Shown: positions 35,480-47,818, counted from the stretch's first letter. The stretch is DNA of 64,000 nucleotides from Whitmania pigra (GCA_021613335.1 JAJTWR010000299.1:4065501-4129500), one strand, 5' to 3'. Translations and numbers: made by a program. The notes: generated from the sequence alone by a model not told the origin.

Positions 35480-36003
35480 CAAGTGCAAATATATAGAATT
35501 TTATATAGACCAAAATGTGTTACAAGTGGAGTGCCTCGAGGGAGAATCCTCAGACCAACGCTTTTAATTATTTTTATCAATGACTTAACTGACATCAACA
35601 CAATACCTAATGTCAAGATGAAGCTGTTTGCTGATGATGTCAAGCTCTATGCCTGCTATGACTAGTCATAACCTACAGAGTACAACTGATAAACTCATAG
35701 ATTTGAGTGAAACGTAGCAGTTAAAGTTAGCCTTGGCGAAGTGTTGCATGTGCCACCTTTACAGTCGTTGTGACAAAACATCCAACCCAACAATATTTCA
35801 TTAGTGATCGTAACCTCGAACATGTTTCCATCACCGGAGATCTTGGTGTTTATATTGACAAAAATGTCGCATTTATCCCTCATATACAAAATATTATACA
35901 AAAAGCCTCTAGAAAAGCCCGCCTGCTGCATCTTGCCTTTTCTTCTGGAGACAGAACTATCCTTGCCAAAGCATTCAATATATATGTTCGACTACTGTTG
36001 GAA
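35480..36003 (+). pseudogene. older non-LTR reverse transcriptase fragment
   Basis: Plus-strand frames give VTSGVPRGRILRPTLLIIFINDL and FADDVKLYACYD (reverse transcriptase motifs around the catalytic DD). Then come a stretch with GVYIDKNVAFIPHIQNIIQKASRKA and a C-terminal part ending KAFNIYVRLLLE. It is a 5'- and 3'-truncated LINE of jockey/CR1 type. The minus-strand LINE inserted right after it. Confidence 0.75.
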
Positions 36004-38700
36004 TAATAATAATAATAATAATAATTAATTTATAAAGCGCCATGTGTGTAGCGTCAGAGGCGCCTTGTGTCTTCGCTGATCCATGAAGCCCTGGGTCTTC
36101 AGGTGGCGTTTGAGGAGCTCCAGGGATGGCTGGGCTCTGACGATGGAAAGAAGTCTGTTCCAGACAGCTGGAGAGGCGTACGAGAAGCCTCTGTTTGGGA
36201 GGGATGATTTATGTACGGTTGGTAAAGTTGAGTGGCTGACGATGAACGAAGACCAGATGTTTGGCGGCGATCTAGTAGATGATGGAGAAAAGGTGGGGTG
36301 GATGTTGCTAAAGTGTGATATGTCATGAGGGCAATTTTGAAAGTGATACGACTATGGATAGGCAGCCAGTGCAATTTCTTCAGACGGTCCATGCTATTGA
36401 GGGTAGAGTTGATGAGGACGAGCTTGGCAAGCTTGTTTTGGACGCGTTGCAAAGATTGAATTAAAGAAGCAGATGTGCCATAAAGAAGACAGTTACAATA
36501 GTCTGAGCGGGAGAGAACAAGGCAGCGTGCAACGGCGGAAGTTATATCAACGGAAAGTAGAGGATGTGCCGGATAGCCCAGATGAGATGATTGCAGGATT
36601 TGATAATAGAAGCGGAATGTTCTTTAAAGGTGAGGTGTGAATCAAAAATAACACCAAGAAACTTGAGGGTAGTAGAGGAAGGGAGGAGGGTGCCAGCGAT
36701 GCTTATAGAAAGAGGAGGCGACAGAGTTTTGAGGCGAGTGGGTGTGCCAATAAACATAATTTAAGATTTCTGAGGATTCAGTTGGAGAAAGTTAACGAGA
36801 TGCCAATCATTGATGGCATCCGTGCACTTCCTCAAATTCTCGAGTTGATCTGAGATGTTATGGCTGGAAAGAATAGAGCAAAGACTTGTGTCATCGGCGT
36901 ATTGATGGAAGGATATGTTGAAGTTAAGAATAATGTTAGACAAAGGTGAAGTATAGGTTGTGAAAAGCAAAGGTCCCAAGACAGAGCCTTGAGGAACACC
37001 GGCGAGTAGTTCAACTGGAGGGGAGAAGTGATCACCTAGTTTAACATATTGGGTTCTGTTGGAAAGGTAAGATTGTAGCCAGGAGAGTGCAAGGCCATTG
37101 ATTCCAAAGTCAGACTGAAGTCTCTCCAATAATATCTGGTGGTTTATGGTATCAAAGGCAGCCGAGAGGTCGAGTCCGACCATCACAGCGCAATTGCCCT
37201 TGCCACAGATGTCGGTGAGATTGTTGAAGATGTGTGAAAGGGCTGTTTCTGTAGAGAAACCAGGTCTGTAGGCAGATTGGAGAGATGAGAAGTTAGAGGA
37301 TGCTGTGATATGAGGTCGGATTCTGGAGAGAATGAGTCTTTCTAGCAGTTTTGACATGGTAGAAAGGTTGGAGATGGGTCTGTAGTTGGTAGGCAAGCTT
37401 GGATCGAGGCTTGGCTTTTTTAGAAGGGGAAGGACTTGGGCCCTCTTGAATATGGACGGAAAAGTGCCAGTACTGAAAGATAGGTTTGCTAGCTTAGAGA
37501 GGATTGGGGATAGAATTAGAGCGAATTTCTTGAGAGGGAGTGTATCGAGAGGAGATGACTTGTTGAGCAGTGAGTGAATAAGCTTGAGAACCTCTTCCGA
37601 AGACATAGGTTTTAGGACTGAGATTAGGGTGCCTGAGAATTGCCTGGCTGGAAAAGATGAGATGGTTGATGAGGCGAGAGTGTTGGCGATTGATTCGTGG
37701 ATTTTGGTAATCTTCGAGATGAAAAAAGAGTTAAAAGAATTGACCAAGTTTGAGCACTCATCATCGGTATAATATTGAGGAGGACGGCTGTGAAGCAATT
37801 TGTGAAGAGAGCGCCACATGGAACGGGGATTTACATCAGACTTGAGTTCTTCCTTGATGGAGGAAGCCCTTGAGTTTAAGATCGCAATCTTGGCTGTTTC
37901 CTTGACAGACTTGTAGAGTTGCCTGGCGACGTCATTGCGTTGACGAAGATAGCGACGTTCCAAGCGCCGGCAGTTTTTCTTTGCTTCACGAGAAAGCTGG
38001 TAATTAGGATGGTGACCGACTCGAATGGAAAACTTCCTGATTGGGCCTGTGTCTGTCGAGGAGCTCCTCAAGAGATTTATGGACCTGTGTGGCGAAGCCG
38101 TCAGTGTCGAGATCGCTGATTAGGAGTTCTTCAGAAAGGCGAAGAAGGTCTTTCTCAAAAACGCCCAAGTCGATTCTTCTGATGCTGCGGCGATGAATGA
38201 TACAGGTGGAGGGGGGAGGTTTGTCAATGGAGATATTGCAGGAGATGAGATAATGATCAGAGTAGGTGACTTCCTTTATTTTTATACTGGAGACGAGGCT
38301 ATCGTGTGATGATGGGGTGATGAGCAGATCTAGCGTGTGGCCTTTGGAGTGAGTTGGAGAAGTTACATGTTGGAGGAGTCCGTGGGAGTCGATCAATTTT
38401 TCTAGATGTTCATCAATGATGGTACCTGAACCAGCGGCGTTGAAGTCTCCACAAATGATGAAGGGTAGGTTGTGGGAAGAAATAAACTCGATGAGGTCTT
38501 CAAACTCTTTTAAGAAAGATGACGTGACGGGGCCAGGTGGACGATATAAGGATGATATGATGAAGGATGTCTTGCGATTGTTGAGCTTGAGGTGGAGGTC
38601 TTCGAATTCAGCATGAGCAGGAGATCCAATGTTGGTGGTCTTCAATTCATGACGGTGAATGACAGCTATGTCACTCGTAATAAAACAAATGTCGTAAGAT
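36003..38700 (-). mobile_element. CR1/L2-type LINE, 5'-truncated
   Basis: On the minus strand, an endonuclease-like domain (38700-38004; IICGDFNAAGSG, TLDLLITPSSHDS, YSDHYLISCNI) is followed by a reverse transcriptase (38071-36761; LPTNYRPISNLSTMSKLLER, LDLSAAFDTINH, GVPQGSVLGPLLF, HQYADDTSLC) and the C-terminal region (36757-36099; LKFLGVIFDSHLTFKEH, MQRVQNKLAKLVL). One frameshift near 38040 and a stop after LNPQKS near 36760 break the frame. The 3' end runs through GGCGCCTCTGACGCT and GGCGCTTTATAAAT into (ATT)n repeats at 36003-36025. The first part of the endonuclease domain is lost. Confidence 0.9.
36761..38071 (-). pseudogene. LINE reverse transcriptase coding region
   Basis: A 436-codon open frame holds the entire reverse transcriptase core, from the helical region before motif 0 through the YADD catalytic box. 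It is interrupted downstream by one stop and upstream by one frameshift relative to the endonuclease frame. It is one or two changes from continuous, so the insertion is fairly young, but as it stands it cannot make a full protein. Confidence 0.85.
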
Positions 38701-39079
38701 GTGCTAGAGTGAATAATAAAGCATTATTATAAATTGATAAACTTGAATACTGAAAAACGTTTTTAGCGTTAACCCTAAAATTATCTTAAATTGAATAAAA
38801 AATATATGTATATAATGGACTTTTTTTTAGATTTTTCAGGTCGCAGGTCAGGAGCAGGAGATCCAATGTTGGTGGTCTTCAATTCATGACGGTGAATGAC
38901 AGCTATGTCACTCGTAATAAAACAAATGTCGTAAGATGTGCTAGAGTGAATAATAAAGCATTATTATAAATTGATAAACTTGAATACTGAAAAACGTTTT
39001 TAGCGTTAACCCTAAAATTATCTTAAATTGAATAAAAAATATATGTATATAATGGACTTTTTTTAAGATTTTTCAGGTC
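38615..39079. repeat. 237-bp tandem duplication across the LINE 5' boundary
   Basis: The sequence from GAGCAGGAGATCCAATG at 38615 to 38851 is repeated nearly perfectly from 38852 to about 39079. The unit contains the LINE's 5' coding edge plus flanking non-LINE DNA, so the duplication happened after LINE insertion. Confidence 0.9.
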
Positions 39080-39495
39080 GTATTATGGTGAAATTTTATT
39101 AGGTAGGACTTCTCTAAAGAAACATGAGTTACTGTAAGCGACATGTTGCCTTGATTTAAATTTTTTTTAATTCCTCTGCCTGGACTGATTTGTAGAATTT
39201 GCACTTAATTCTTAGCAAAAGTGAAAAACTAGTGAGGAATACTCCAAAGCCATATTACACACTTCTTCCAAATTTGATCCTTGCTTTCTATTTTGAACTT
39301 AAGTTGTTGGAGAAAATAGGGGTTGTTGTAACGTTTCTCAACCACCGCATTTACGTCTTACGGATAAGCGACTTCCTCTAAATTATTTGACGTTAATTAC
39401 TTCCTTAGATTTTAAATAACTTCGTTATATTTTTTAGGCCTGCTTACTCAAAATAATTTTAATTAAAGATGATAATACAAATGCAACAAAACGAC

Positions 39496-39599
39496 GGTGA
39501 AGTTAGCAAGACCTTTTTAAAAAAAAATATGTTTTTAGCTGTATGCGTTCCAGATTTATTGGATGTCAAAGTTCTTGCTGAAGTCTTGCTAACTTCACC
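39496..39599. repeat. inverted repeat, 17-bp arms
   Basis: GGTGAAGTTAGCAAGAC at 39496-39512 is exactly reverse-complemented at 39583-39599, with a 70-base loop. It lies downstream of the aldehyde dehydrogenase gene and could be a small foldback element or a 3' UTR hairpin. Confidence 0.75.
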
Positions 39600-39888
39600 A
39601 TCATTGGAACAAATTAAGAAGGCACAATAATAACCTATGTAAATAACATAAAAACTTAAGTGTAACAAAATAATAGGCAGAACCTTTGCCAAATGTTTTA
39701 TTTGCATGAATTGTTTGCAAAGAATTGTTAAAAATTATTATTGTGTCAGCAAAGCAAAGGTAAAGAAGTAAACTTAACAATACCAATGTTTAATATATAT
39801 CAGAAATTTTCATCTTGTTATTAAAAAAAAATATCTAGTACGTCCAAACGAATAGCAGTTCATGTAGCACCACAGAAAGCTCCACACA

Positions 39889-42800
39889 TTACTTAAGCTT
39901 GGAAGGAATCTTGATTGTTACCTGTCAAAATGCAACATCATAGAATATTAAAATATTATTATTATCATCATTATCATTATTATTATTATCTATATATAAA
40001 AATTCAAGTCTGATGGATTTTCAAAGCCGATTGGATAAGAAAGCTTCGCTCAGAAAATGAATAAAATCAATAAAAATGAAAAATCTTAAATTTAAATTAA
40101 ATTAATTTTCACTAATAAAATTAAGTCAATTCCTTAATTTGTTCTTAATCGTTTGCAATAGAACCTGGTTGCGTTAAAACCTTACAATCTAATGTAGACA
40201 AACTCCACCAACAAACTGATTAAAAGCAACAATATTCTACTACCACCCAGGTAACGCTGGACAGAACATCCTAAATTTTTAAATGTCTTATGTCTTAACA
40301 AAATTAATTAAATAAAATTTTCATTTTTAATATTTAAATTAACAATACAAATTTTGATAGAATATTCTACTTCAACCCGAGCAATGTCAGACATAACATC
40401 TAGTTACTTTATAAAGTCAGAGTTTTTTTTAGCAAAAACGATTTGATAAGTAAGAACAACAATTCGTATATTGAAATGATATATATATAATATAGCCCAT
40501 ATATAATAGCTTGTCGCTTGTCTTCGCCAGTAAATTTCATTATTAAAACACATTGCAAGATTCCTGGTATCACATCTAATGACCATCAAAAGAACTTACA
40601 TTCTTAACTTCAGTATAGGCTTCCAAACCATACTCCCCCAGTTCTCTTCCATGTCCAGAAGATTTAAATCCACCAAAAGGTGCAGCAGCATCAAATACGT
40701 TATAGCAATTCACCCTGGTAACAAGTTACTAAACTTCACACAGAGAAAGCAAAGACATAATTATAATACCTAATTTAAAATTAACCAAACGCTATATAGA
40801 AATATTATTATTGATTCTAAGAAGATTTATGTCATGCAGAAAAAAATTCATAAATCATTGTTTACACATTTCATATGATATTTCAAATGATTTTTCATAT
40901 AATATTTCTGTTTTATTAAGCATTAACAATGGACAATAAAAGGCCACTTCTGTCATCATAAAACAATATATTAAAAAAATATTTTTTAAACATGATAATC
41001 GTTAGTGTTGATAGAAAACAATTTAAACAAAAATAAAGTCTGTGGCTTCAACACAAAGAATTGGATAATTAAGGAGATGATCAGGAGATGACTTCATTTC
41101 AATAAAATTGTTTACCATACAGTTCCAGCTTCCAGACTATGAGCCAAGTACAGGGCTTTTCCAATGTCTTTTGTATTGACAGCAGCAGCCAAACCATATT
41201 CTGAATTGTTGGCTCTTTGAATGACTTCATCTACATTCTTGAATTTCAAAATTTGCATAACCGGACCAAAAATCTGAAAATAAAAATATAAAAACAGAAT
41301 TTAGCACAAATTTGACAAAACAGCCCTATAATTGGAAATGAGTCCAATTATACAAATATCACTCTAGTCCATTAAATTATTTTATTATTTTTAATTAATG
41401 TTATTTTAATAGAAGTTAACCTCTTCTTTGGCAATTGTCATGTCATCCTTCACATCTGCAAAAACAGTAGGCTGAATGAAATAACCCTTCCTATCCACAC
41501 GATTTCCTCCAGTACAGAGTTTTGCTCCTTCCCTCCGTCCGCTCTCAATCATACCAAGAATTTTTTCTGCTTGTTCTTTATCAACCTTAGCAATAACATT
41601 TCAGTGAAAAGATAGCATCAAATATGGGTAACAAAAAAAAGTTATTTTTAAAACCTGAGGTCCTTGATCAACTTTTACATCAAAAGGATCACCAACAACT
41701 CTCTTTTTAGCTTTTTCTACAGATTTCTCTACAAATTCATCATAAACTTTCTCCTCAACATAAATTCTTGAACCAGCACAGCAGCACTGGCCTTGATTAA
41801 AGAACAGTCCAAAATGGCTTGTTTCTATGGCTCTATCCACTAAGAACAAAAAGCTTAACATAAATAAAATACAATAAACAATATAAGCAGAGTAAATAAT
41901 TCAGAATGTTAATTACTAACAATCAGCATCAGCAAACACTATGTTGGGACTTTTCCCACCAAGCTCTAGGCTGACTCTTTTGAGATTGCTGTTGGTGGCA
42001 TTTACAGCAACAATTTTTCCAACTTCTGTTGAACCTGTGAAAGCTACTTTGTGGATGTCCGGATGGCGAACAATTGCATCTCCAGCAGTGTGCCCAAAGC
42101 CTGGAATAACGCTTATAACACCAGGTGGAAATCCTGCCTGTGATTATTTTAAATGAGGTTCAATCGAATTTAAACATTGGTAGAACATTGACAAGTCAAA
42201 TTATTTGAATTTAAATTATTTTACTGGTTATTTACAAACCTCAGCAGCTAAAGCAGCAACATAGTTAGCGGACAAGGGTGTCTGCTCTGCAGTCTTAAGT
42301 ATGACCACATTGCCCATTGCTAGTGCAGGTGCCCACTTCCAAGCTTGCATCAGCAGTGGAAAGTTCCACTGAAAATATTCATTAATGAAAAAGATTAGAA
42401 ATGTTGATAGTAGAAATATAAATTATAATTTTTGTATTTAGCCGATTTTCTGAGTGCCTTATGTATCTGAATAGGATGTGAAGGCACTTCTTAATCGATC
42501 CACCATTTATATAGTGCTCCTATCCGAGGGTGCTCCCTGGCGGTGCAAGCTGGGTTGCTAATACGACAGTTGCTTTCACCGTTGTTCGCAGGCAAGCATC
42601 CCTCTAAGCCAACTCGCATGCCAATAATGTATGTTATATTAAATAAAGGCATTAAGAATCTTACTGGTATTATTTGGCCACATATGCCCACAGGTTCATG
42701 TCTTGTGTAACAGAAATAATCTCCATCTACATTTAAAAAGTAACCGCAAGTAATGATAGGTTTACCATGCAATTTTCATAATATTAATTTTGGTATACCA

Positions 42801-45800
42801 ATTGGGATGGTTTTTCCATGATTTTTATTTGCAAATCCTGCATAATATCTGAAATTACATGGAATTATGAACAACATTTATAAACTAAATGTAATGTAAT
42901 TAATAAGTACCAACATAAATTCCACCAAGGACCAATAAACAAAATAGCATTTTTAGCCAAAACTTTAAGATGCCGCAATAAGCTTAACAGAGTAAGTACA
43001 TTACTAAGTAACTCTTACCTATAACACTTTATGGAAAGGTCCAAGTCTGCATTGTATGAATATGAAAAAGGCTTGCCATTGTCCAATGTTTCTAGAGACT
43101 GCAAAGTAGATTTCATAATAATATAATAAAAATGACAAATTATGTTAGGAAAAGTATGAAACAATTCAAAGTACTTGCACATCCAGAAATAAGACAATTA
43201 TTAAAGCCAGTCAATTATTATATATATACTCAATTACTATAAAATAAATTAGTATGCACCAACACTTGAATGCAAACTAATAACTAGAGACAAGTTCTTA
43301 ATTAGACTTAGACAATTAGTAATTAGACTGAGTTACTGTTTAAGTGTTCAGTTATGATATTGTATATATATATTAAAGAAATATTAAGATGTCTCTAAAA
43401 TGTCTCTACAAATATTTATACTTATATTTATATTTTAATATACATACAGTAAAAACTGCCGACATGGACACCTTGATAGAAGGAATAACTGCATCTAGGG
43501 AAGTTTTTTCAAGAACGGATTATTTTGTAATACAATTTGATGCTTAATAACAGTGCTAAATTAAGAACCTCTCAAACTTCAATAAAAGATGCTTGAAATG
43601 GTTCGAAAACTTGCCTATAGGCACATCTGTTTTTTTTTAATTTTTGTAAATAAAATTGGTAAAAAAGTTGGCAATAAAGCATCTTTGGATTTGTGCTTAT
43701 GTTATTATGTTAGATTTCAAACTTCCTCTTTTGCTCTCATTTAAGTGACTTTTAATAGATTTCCAACAGATTGTTAGCAAGAGATTCGCAGAAAAGACAC
43801 TGGTTGCCATTGGAAAAGAAAATTGAGGTAATGTCTGCTTACAAAAAAACAGCCAAAGCTTGTACAAGACATCTTCGGAAAAGACACTGGTTGCCATTGG
43901 AAAAAAAAATTAGGTAATTTCTGCTTACAAAAGAAATAATTCTGTCTCAAAGTTTAGCAAGGAATTCAAAGTTAGCCGACATCAGATAGCAAACATCATC
44001 GCAAGGAAAGAAGAGATTAAAATGAAGTGGGAAAAAGGAGTAAAGATGACACAATGTCATTATGAGGAAGTCAATGGCAAAGTGTTTGAATGGTTCTGAC
44101 TAGTTTACTCCAAGAATCTACCAGTAAAGGGTAACAAGACAGTTATAACGCTTGCGAATTCTTCATGAAATTGCATATGACAATGATACAATCATGCTTG
44201 TGTTAATGAAGCTGAACCTGAAAATACTGCTTTCATCCTTGCATCAGCAAGATCTGGAACACAAAGTTAAGAAACACAGAAAGAATCAAACTATTATCAA
44301 AAGTTTTTTTTAATAAATTATAATAGCTGAGTATTTTCTTCTTAAATCTTGTCTACAAATGCAATAAATTTTCTTCTATCTATCAATTTGTATGGGTTTA
44401 CTAGTTACTGTGGGTTAGCATAGACACCTTGATACAGGGTAAAACTGGTCATAAGGTCATTTTTTTTAAATGTTAAACTTTCCCTACAGTCAGTTTTTAC
44501 TGTATATATTAATTTAAGAACAAATCTTTAAGCTAATCATGACAAGCATGCAACCCTACAGCCAGATAAACTCTATCCCTCTCCATCAAGTCTGCAAGTT
44601 TGTTCAATAACATTCCACGATCTGATGCATTCATTTTTCTCCATGGCGAACCCAACTTGAATGCTTCTTTGGCAGCTTCAACAGCTTTCTCAACATCAGC
44701 CTTAAACAGGAAATAATGAGACTAATCGACAGCAAAAAGAAAAAATTAGTTAATACTAACTTTGTCACCCTCGGCAATTTCACAAATGACTCCCTCGCTT
44801 GAAGGGTTAATTGTTTGGAAAGTTTTGCCACTAACTGCATCATGCCATTCATTATTTATGAAAATCTGCAATGGTCATTAAAAACATAAGAAATAATGCA
44901 ATATAAATATGAACCAAACATATTCCAGAAGAAATGGTAAAAACCAATCACTTCTGATATGTTACTTGTAATGATATTCTTAGCAAATGAGGTGTTGTAT
45001 GACTTCAAATTAAATAATTTATAATAACTCATTGCTTCTAAATAAACTCAAAGTGCAAAATAAAACAAATCAGAGCACTACACTAAGATCAAAACAAATT
45101 TTAAATGTGTTTAGTTATTTTAAGAAGTCAGCTTCACAGAACATTTTAGGCTGCTTGAAAATAACAATCATCCAAAAACTTTGGGAATAATCTCTTGTCT
45201 AACAATCTAAAAAAATTGTGAAAAATCTTCTTAAACAGGTCTGTAATAATGAATAAATACATTTTGAAATCATTAAACCCCGACTTAATGAACAAAAACA
45301 AAGAGCTAATTAAAAAATAAAAAGTTCAATATGATTTGACATTATTTGTGACCTTCATACAACTCTCAACATTTGCTGTCTATGCTAGTCTTGGCTAGTC
45401 TTGGCTAGTCATCTAGTCTGTCACATGAGTGTAAAATTATTAAAAATGCCAGATTTCCATAAAAATTAAACATTCAGTCTATTGAAAGTTCAATAATCTG
45501 GATGCATAAAACTAATTCAAAGTTAACTCTAAACATGAAAAAAACAAAACCCTAGGAAATGTTAAAAGAAACAAAATAAAAAAAAATTAACTCACAAATT
45601 TATCTCAGCAATCCTATGTTGCAGTGATAAAAATAATTATTTCTGTACACTTAACGCAATGGTAGAATATAATCATTCCTGAATAGCGCTTATCGACATT
45701 TAATAATACTTTTGCTTTAAAATGGGCATTCATTAAATCACATCAATGTCATTTATTAAATACCAAAAATAATAAAAGCTTGTAATACCTTGGTGAAGTT

Positions 45801-45917
45801 CAGTTCAGGTTTCTCGATAGGTTTTGGCACACTAGATAAACTAGCACTTCCACTATGCCAAAGAAATTTAGCATTTTTTAGAATTCGTGACGCCCTAAGC
45901 AGAACCTGAGAAGCCAT
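39889..45917 (-). CDS. ALDH2: mitochondrial aldehyde dehydrogenase (ALDH2/ALDH1B type)
   Basis: Thirteen exons in minus order: 45917-45789, 44865-44761, 44700-44560, 43098-43019, 42848-42799, 42726-42665, 42368-42240, 42137-41921, 41839-41655, 41585-41421, 41273-41116, 40714-40600, 39921-39889; 522 residues (human ALDH2 517). The start [20 protein letters not shown] is basic, hydrophobic and poor in acid, as for a mitochondrial presequence. Catalytic features are all present: IPWNFP (oxyanion Asn), FTGSTEVG (NAD loop), LELGGKSP (general base Glu), [12 protein letters not shown] (nucleophile Cys, near residue 323), EEIFGPV-type block and the C-terminal [18 protein letters not shown]. The enzyme oxidises aldehydes to acids with NAD+. 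All phases agree. ALDH2 and ALDH1B1 cannot be told apart here. Confidence 0.95.
42500..42620 (-). repeat. SINE family A, decayed partial copy
   Basis: The reverse complement shows CAACCCAGCTTGCACC, CGGATAGGAGCACTATATAA and a scrambled tRNA-like head. It lies in an aldehyde dehydrogenase intron and is the most diverged copy in the window. Confidence 0.6.
43447..44502 (+). mobile_element. pogo-like transposon, copy C, both ends preserved
   Basis: It begins CAGTAAAAACTGCC and ends CAGTTTTTACTG, with TA on both sides (43445-43446, 44503-44504). The plus strand at 43925-44100 encodes the family DNA-binding part: [38 protein letters not shown] and NGKVFEWF before a stop. There is no DDE domain, so it is an internally deleted copy. 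It lies in an aldehyde dehydrogenase intron, antisense to the gene. Confidence 0.85.
44940..45788. other. first intron of aldehyde dehydrogenase
   Basis: AT-rich. It has a short direct triplication of TAGTCTTGGC at 45385-45415. No TE border was recognised. Confidence 0.4.
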
Positions 45918-46582
45918 GCTAGCTCTTCGAAGATCTAATTGAAAAGAAGCACAGGTGTCGAAGGGCCTCCATTAAATATCACAAAGTTGACTGAATATGC
46001 AGCATTAATTTGATGAAAGCTTAGCTAAAAAATAAAAATAATTTAGCAGCGTATTTGAATTATCTATCAAAGATTTTCACAATTTTTAAATTGCGAGGTG
46101 ACCTTTGAGCATCCATCAAACAAAATTTGTGCATAACAAAGTTCATGATTAAAAATTTTTTTACAATGTTAAAAAAAAATATCAAACAAATGATATAATG
46201 AGGTGACATTTCCTCAATTTAAAAGATTGACAGAGCTTTGCGTCGAATTGTGAGACAATCAAAATAAAAATGTTTATTTAACAGTTGTATGCTGTAGAAG
46301 ATGATTTTTTTCTTATTTTATCAGCAGCAGTATTCCAAGCTCTGCGTAATAATTGATGTCCAAAGGCAACCTAGACGTGGCACCAAGTACTGGGCCAAAG
46401 TACAAGTACTGGAGGCTTAAGTACGGATACAATGGCAGTTTTGCCAGTGAACTTTTTTGGGAAAAAACTCAAATTATATTAAAGCAACTTTTATCGTAAC
46501 TATCAAACCAAAGATACGGTTATAAACCTCTATAAAAGTCTCAAGAGAAATATAGACTATATATAGACTATAAATATAGAGA
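45918..46582. other. upstream flank of aldehyde dehydrogenase
   Basis: Should contain the promoter and 5' UTR of the minus-strand gene. No core element could be assigned with confidence. Confidence 0.35.
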
Positions 46583-46590
46583 AATATAGG

Positions 46591-47818
46591 CAGGGGCGCA
46601 ACCAGCGAAAAATGCTGGGGGGGGCTCAAGTTTAGAAAAGCCCGACGCAGTCGAAAAATTTTTGAAACTGTTCAAATCAATACTACTAATTTTAATTAAT
46701 AAAGAATTAAAGATAGAACAGATTATTATTATAAGTTTTTATTTATAAGTCTGCAGTCTTTTTTGTATCTTTAATAATTTATTAATGAGCTTGACTATCT
46801 TCTGTTTCAAAGTTTCAAGCCAGTTAAAGCAACTGAAAAAAAAAAGTTTATGATATGTTTAAAATTGTAATATGATATGATTGATATCCTAAACATTTCA
46901 CCTAATCTAAATTATGTATAAAATTAAGATCCTAAACAGTTTAAAACAATTTTGAAATGTTGTAGTCTAAATTACATTTTGATGTGTTTGCAGTTACAAA
47001 ATAATTTTTCGATCAGTCTGTGAAAATCTGTTCACCATTTTATTTACTGGAAGAAGTGCAGTAGTTTTTTTGTTCACAGGTATTCTCAATAAACTTTGCA
47101 AACGACAGGCAGACATAGTCGTCCCGAGATGACTTTTAATAAGGCGAAGTTTAGAAAATGCCCTTTCTGCATCTGATGACGTAAATGTCTGAATAAGAGC
47201 AACATCGAGCATATGCAACTCGGGCTGAATGCTTGTGGCACAGAAAAGATCTTGCAGTTCGATACATGCATTGGGATCAGACTGATCAGCACGTAAACTT
47301 GTCGATGTGAATTGGAGCTGTCTTTGCACAGTTTCAGCGTCTTTTCCATGAATGTTGCAGAATTCCGAAAGTTCGGGAGTCATTGTGCCATTCTGCAAAG
47401 CATCAAGAGCAGCCAAGGCAGGGTTGTCAAAACGACATTATCTGATCATCAGATAACCAGCGAAAAATCCTGGGGGGGGGGGCTCAAGTTTAGAAAAGGG
47501 ACGAAAGCCCGACGCAGTCGAAAAATTTTTGAAACTGTTTAAATCAAAACTACCAATTATAATTAATAAAGAATTAAAAATACAACAGATTATTATTATT
47601 ATGAGTTTGACTACCTTCTGTCTACAGTCTTATTTTGTATCTTTAATAATTTATTAATGAGTTTGACTATCTTCTGTCTCAAAGTTTCAAACAGGTTAAA
47701 TCCCCTTACCCCCCCCCCCCAAAAAAAAACTCATCAGATTTGGAAAAATTGCAGGGTCTCTCCTATTAGGCCTGGGGGGGGCTTGCGCCCCCCCCTGCCC
47801 CCCCTAGTTGCGCCACTG
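46591..47818 (-). mobile_element. hAT element with perfect 8-bp target duplication and poly-G termini
   Basis: AATATAGG stands at 46583-46590 and again at 47819-47826. The left end is CAGGGGCGCAACCAGCG; the right end, reversed, is CAGTGGCGCAACTAGGGG. The minus strand encodes the C-terminal part of a hAT transposase (46994-47416). A sequence of about 150 bp near the left end (46598-46745) recurs at 47455-47605 (ACCAGCGAAAAAT, CCCGACGCAGTCGAAAAATT), so part of the terminus is duplicated internally. A non-autonomous, internally deleted copy. Confidence 0.9.
46994..47416 (-). pseudogene. hAT transposase C-terminal fragment
   Basis: A 140-codon frame contains ALIQTFTSSDAERAFSKLRL and IKSHLGTTMSACRLQSLL, the hAT dimerisation motif (here SSDAERAFSKL), followed by a basic tail. 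The N-terminal zinc finger and the catalytic core are missing. Confidence 0.75.

Noticed and set aside
36083..36328. Plus-strand 81-codon frame
   Set aside because: Opposite strand of the LINE C-terminal region.
37386..37772. Plus-strand frames opposite the LINE
   Set aside because: Antisense shadows of the reverse transcriptase.
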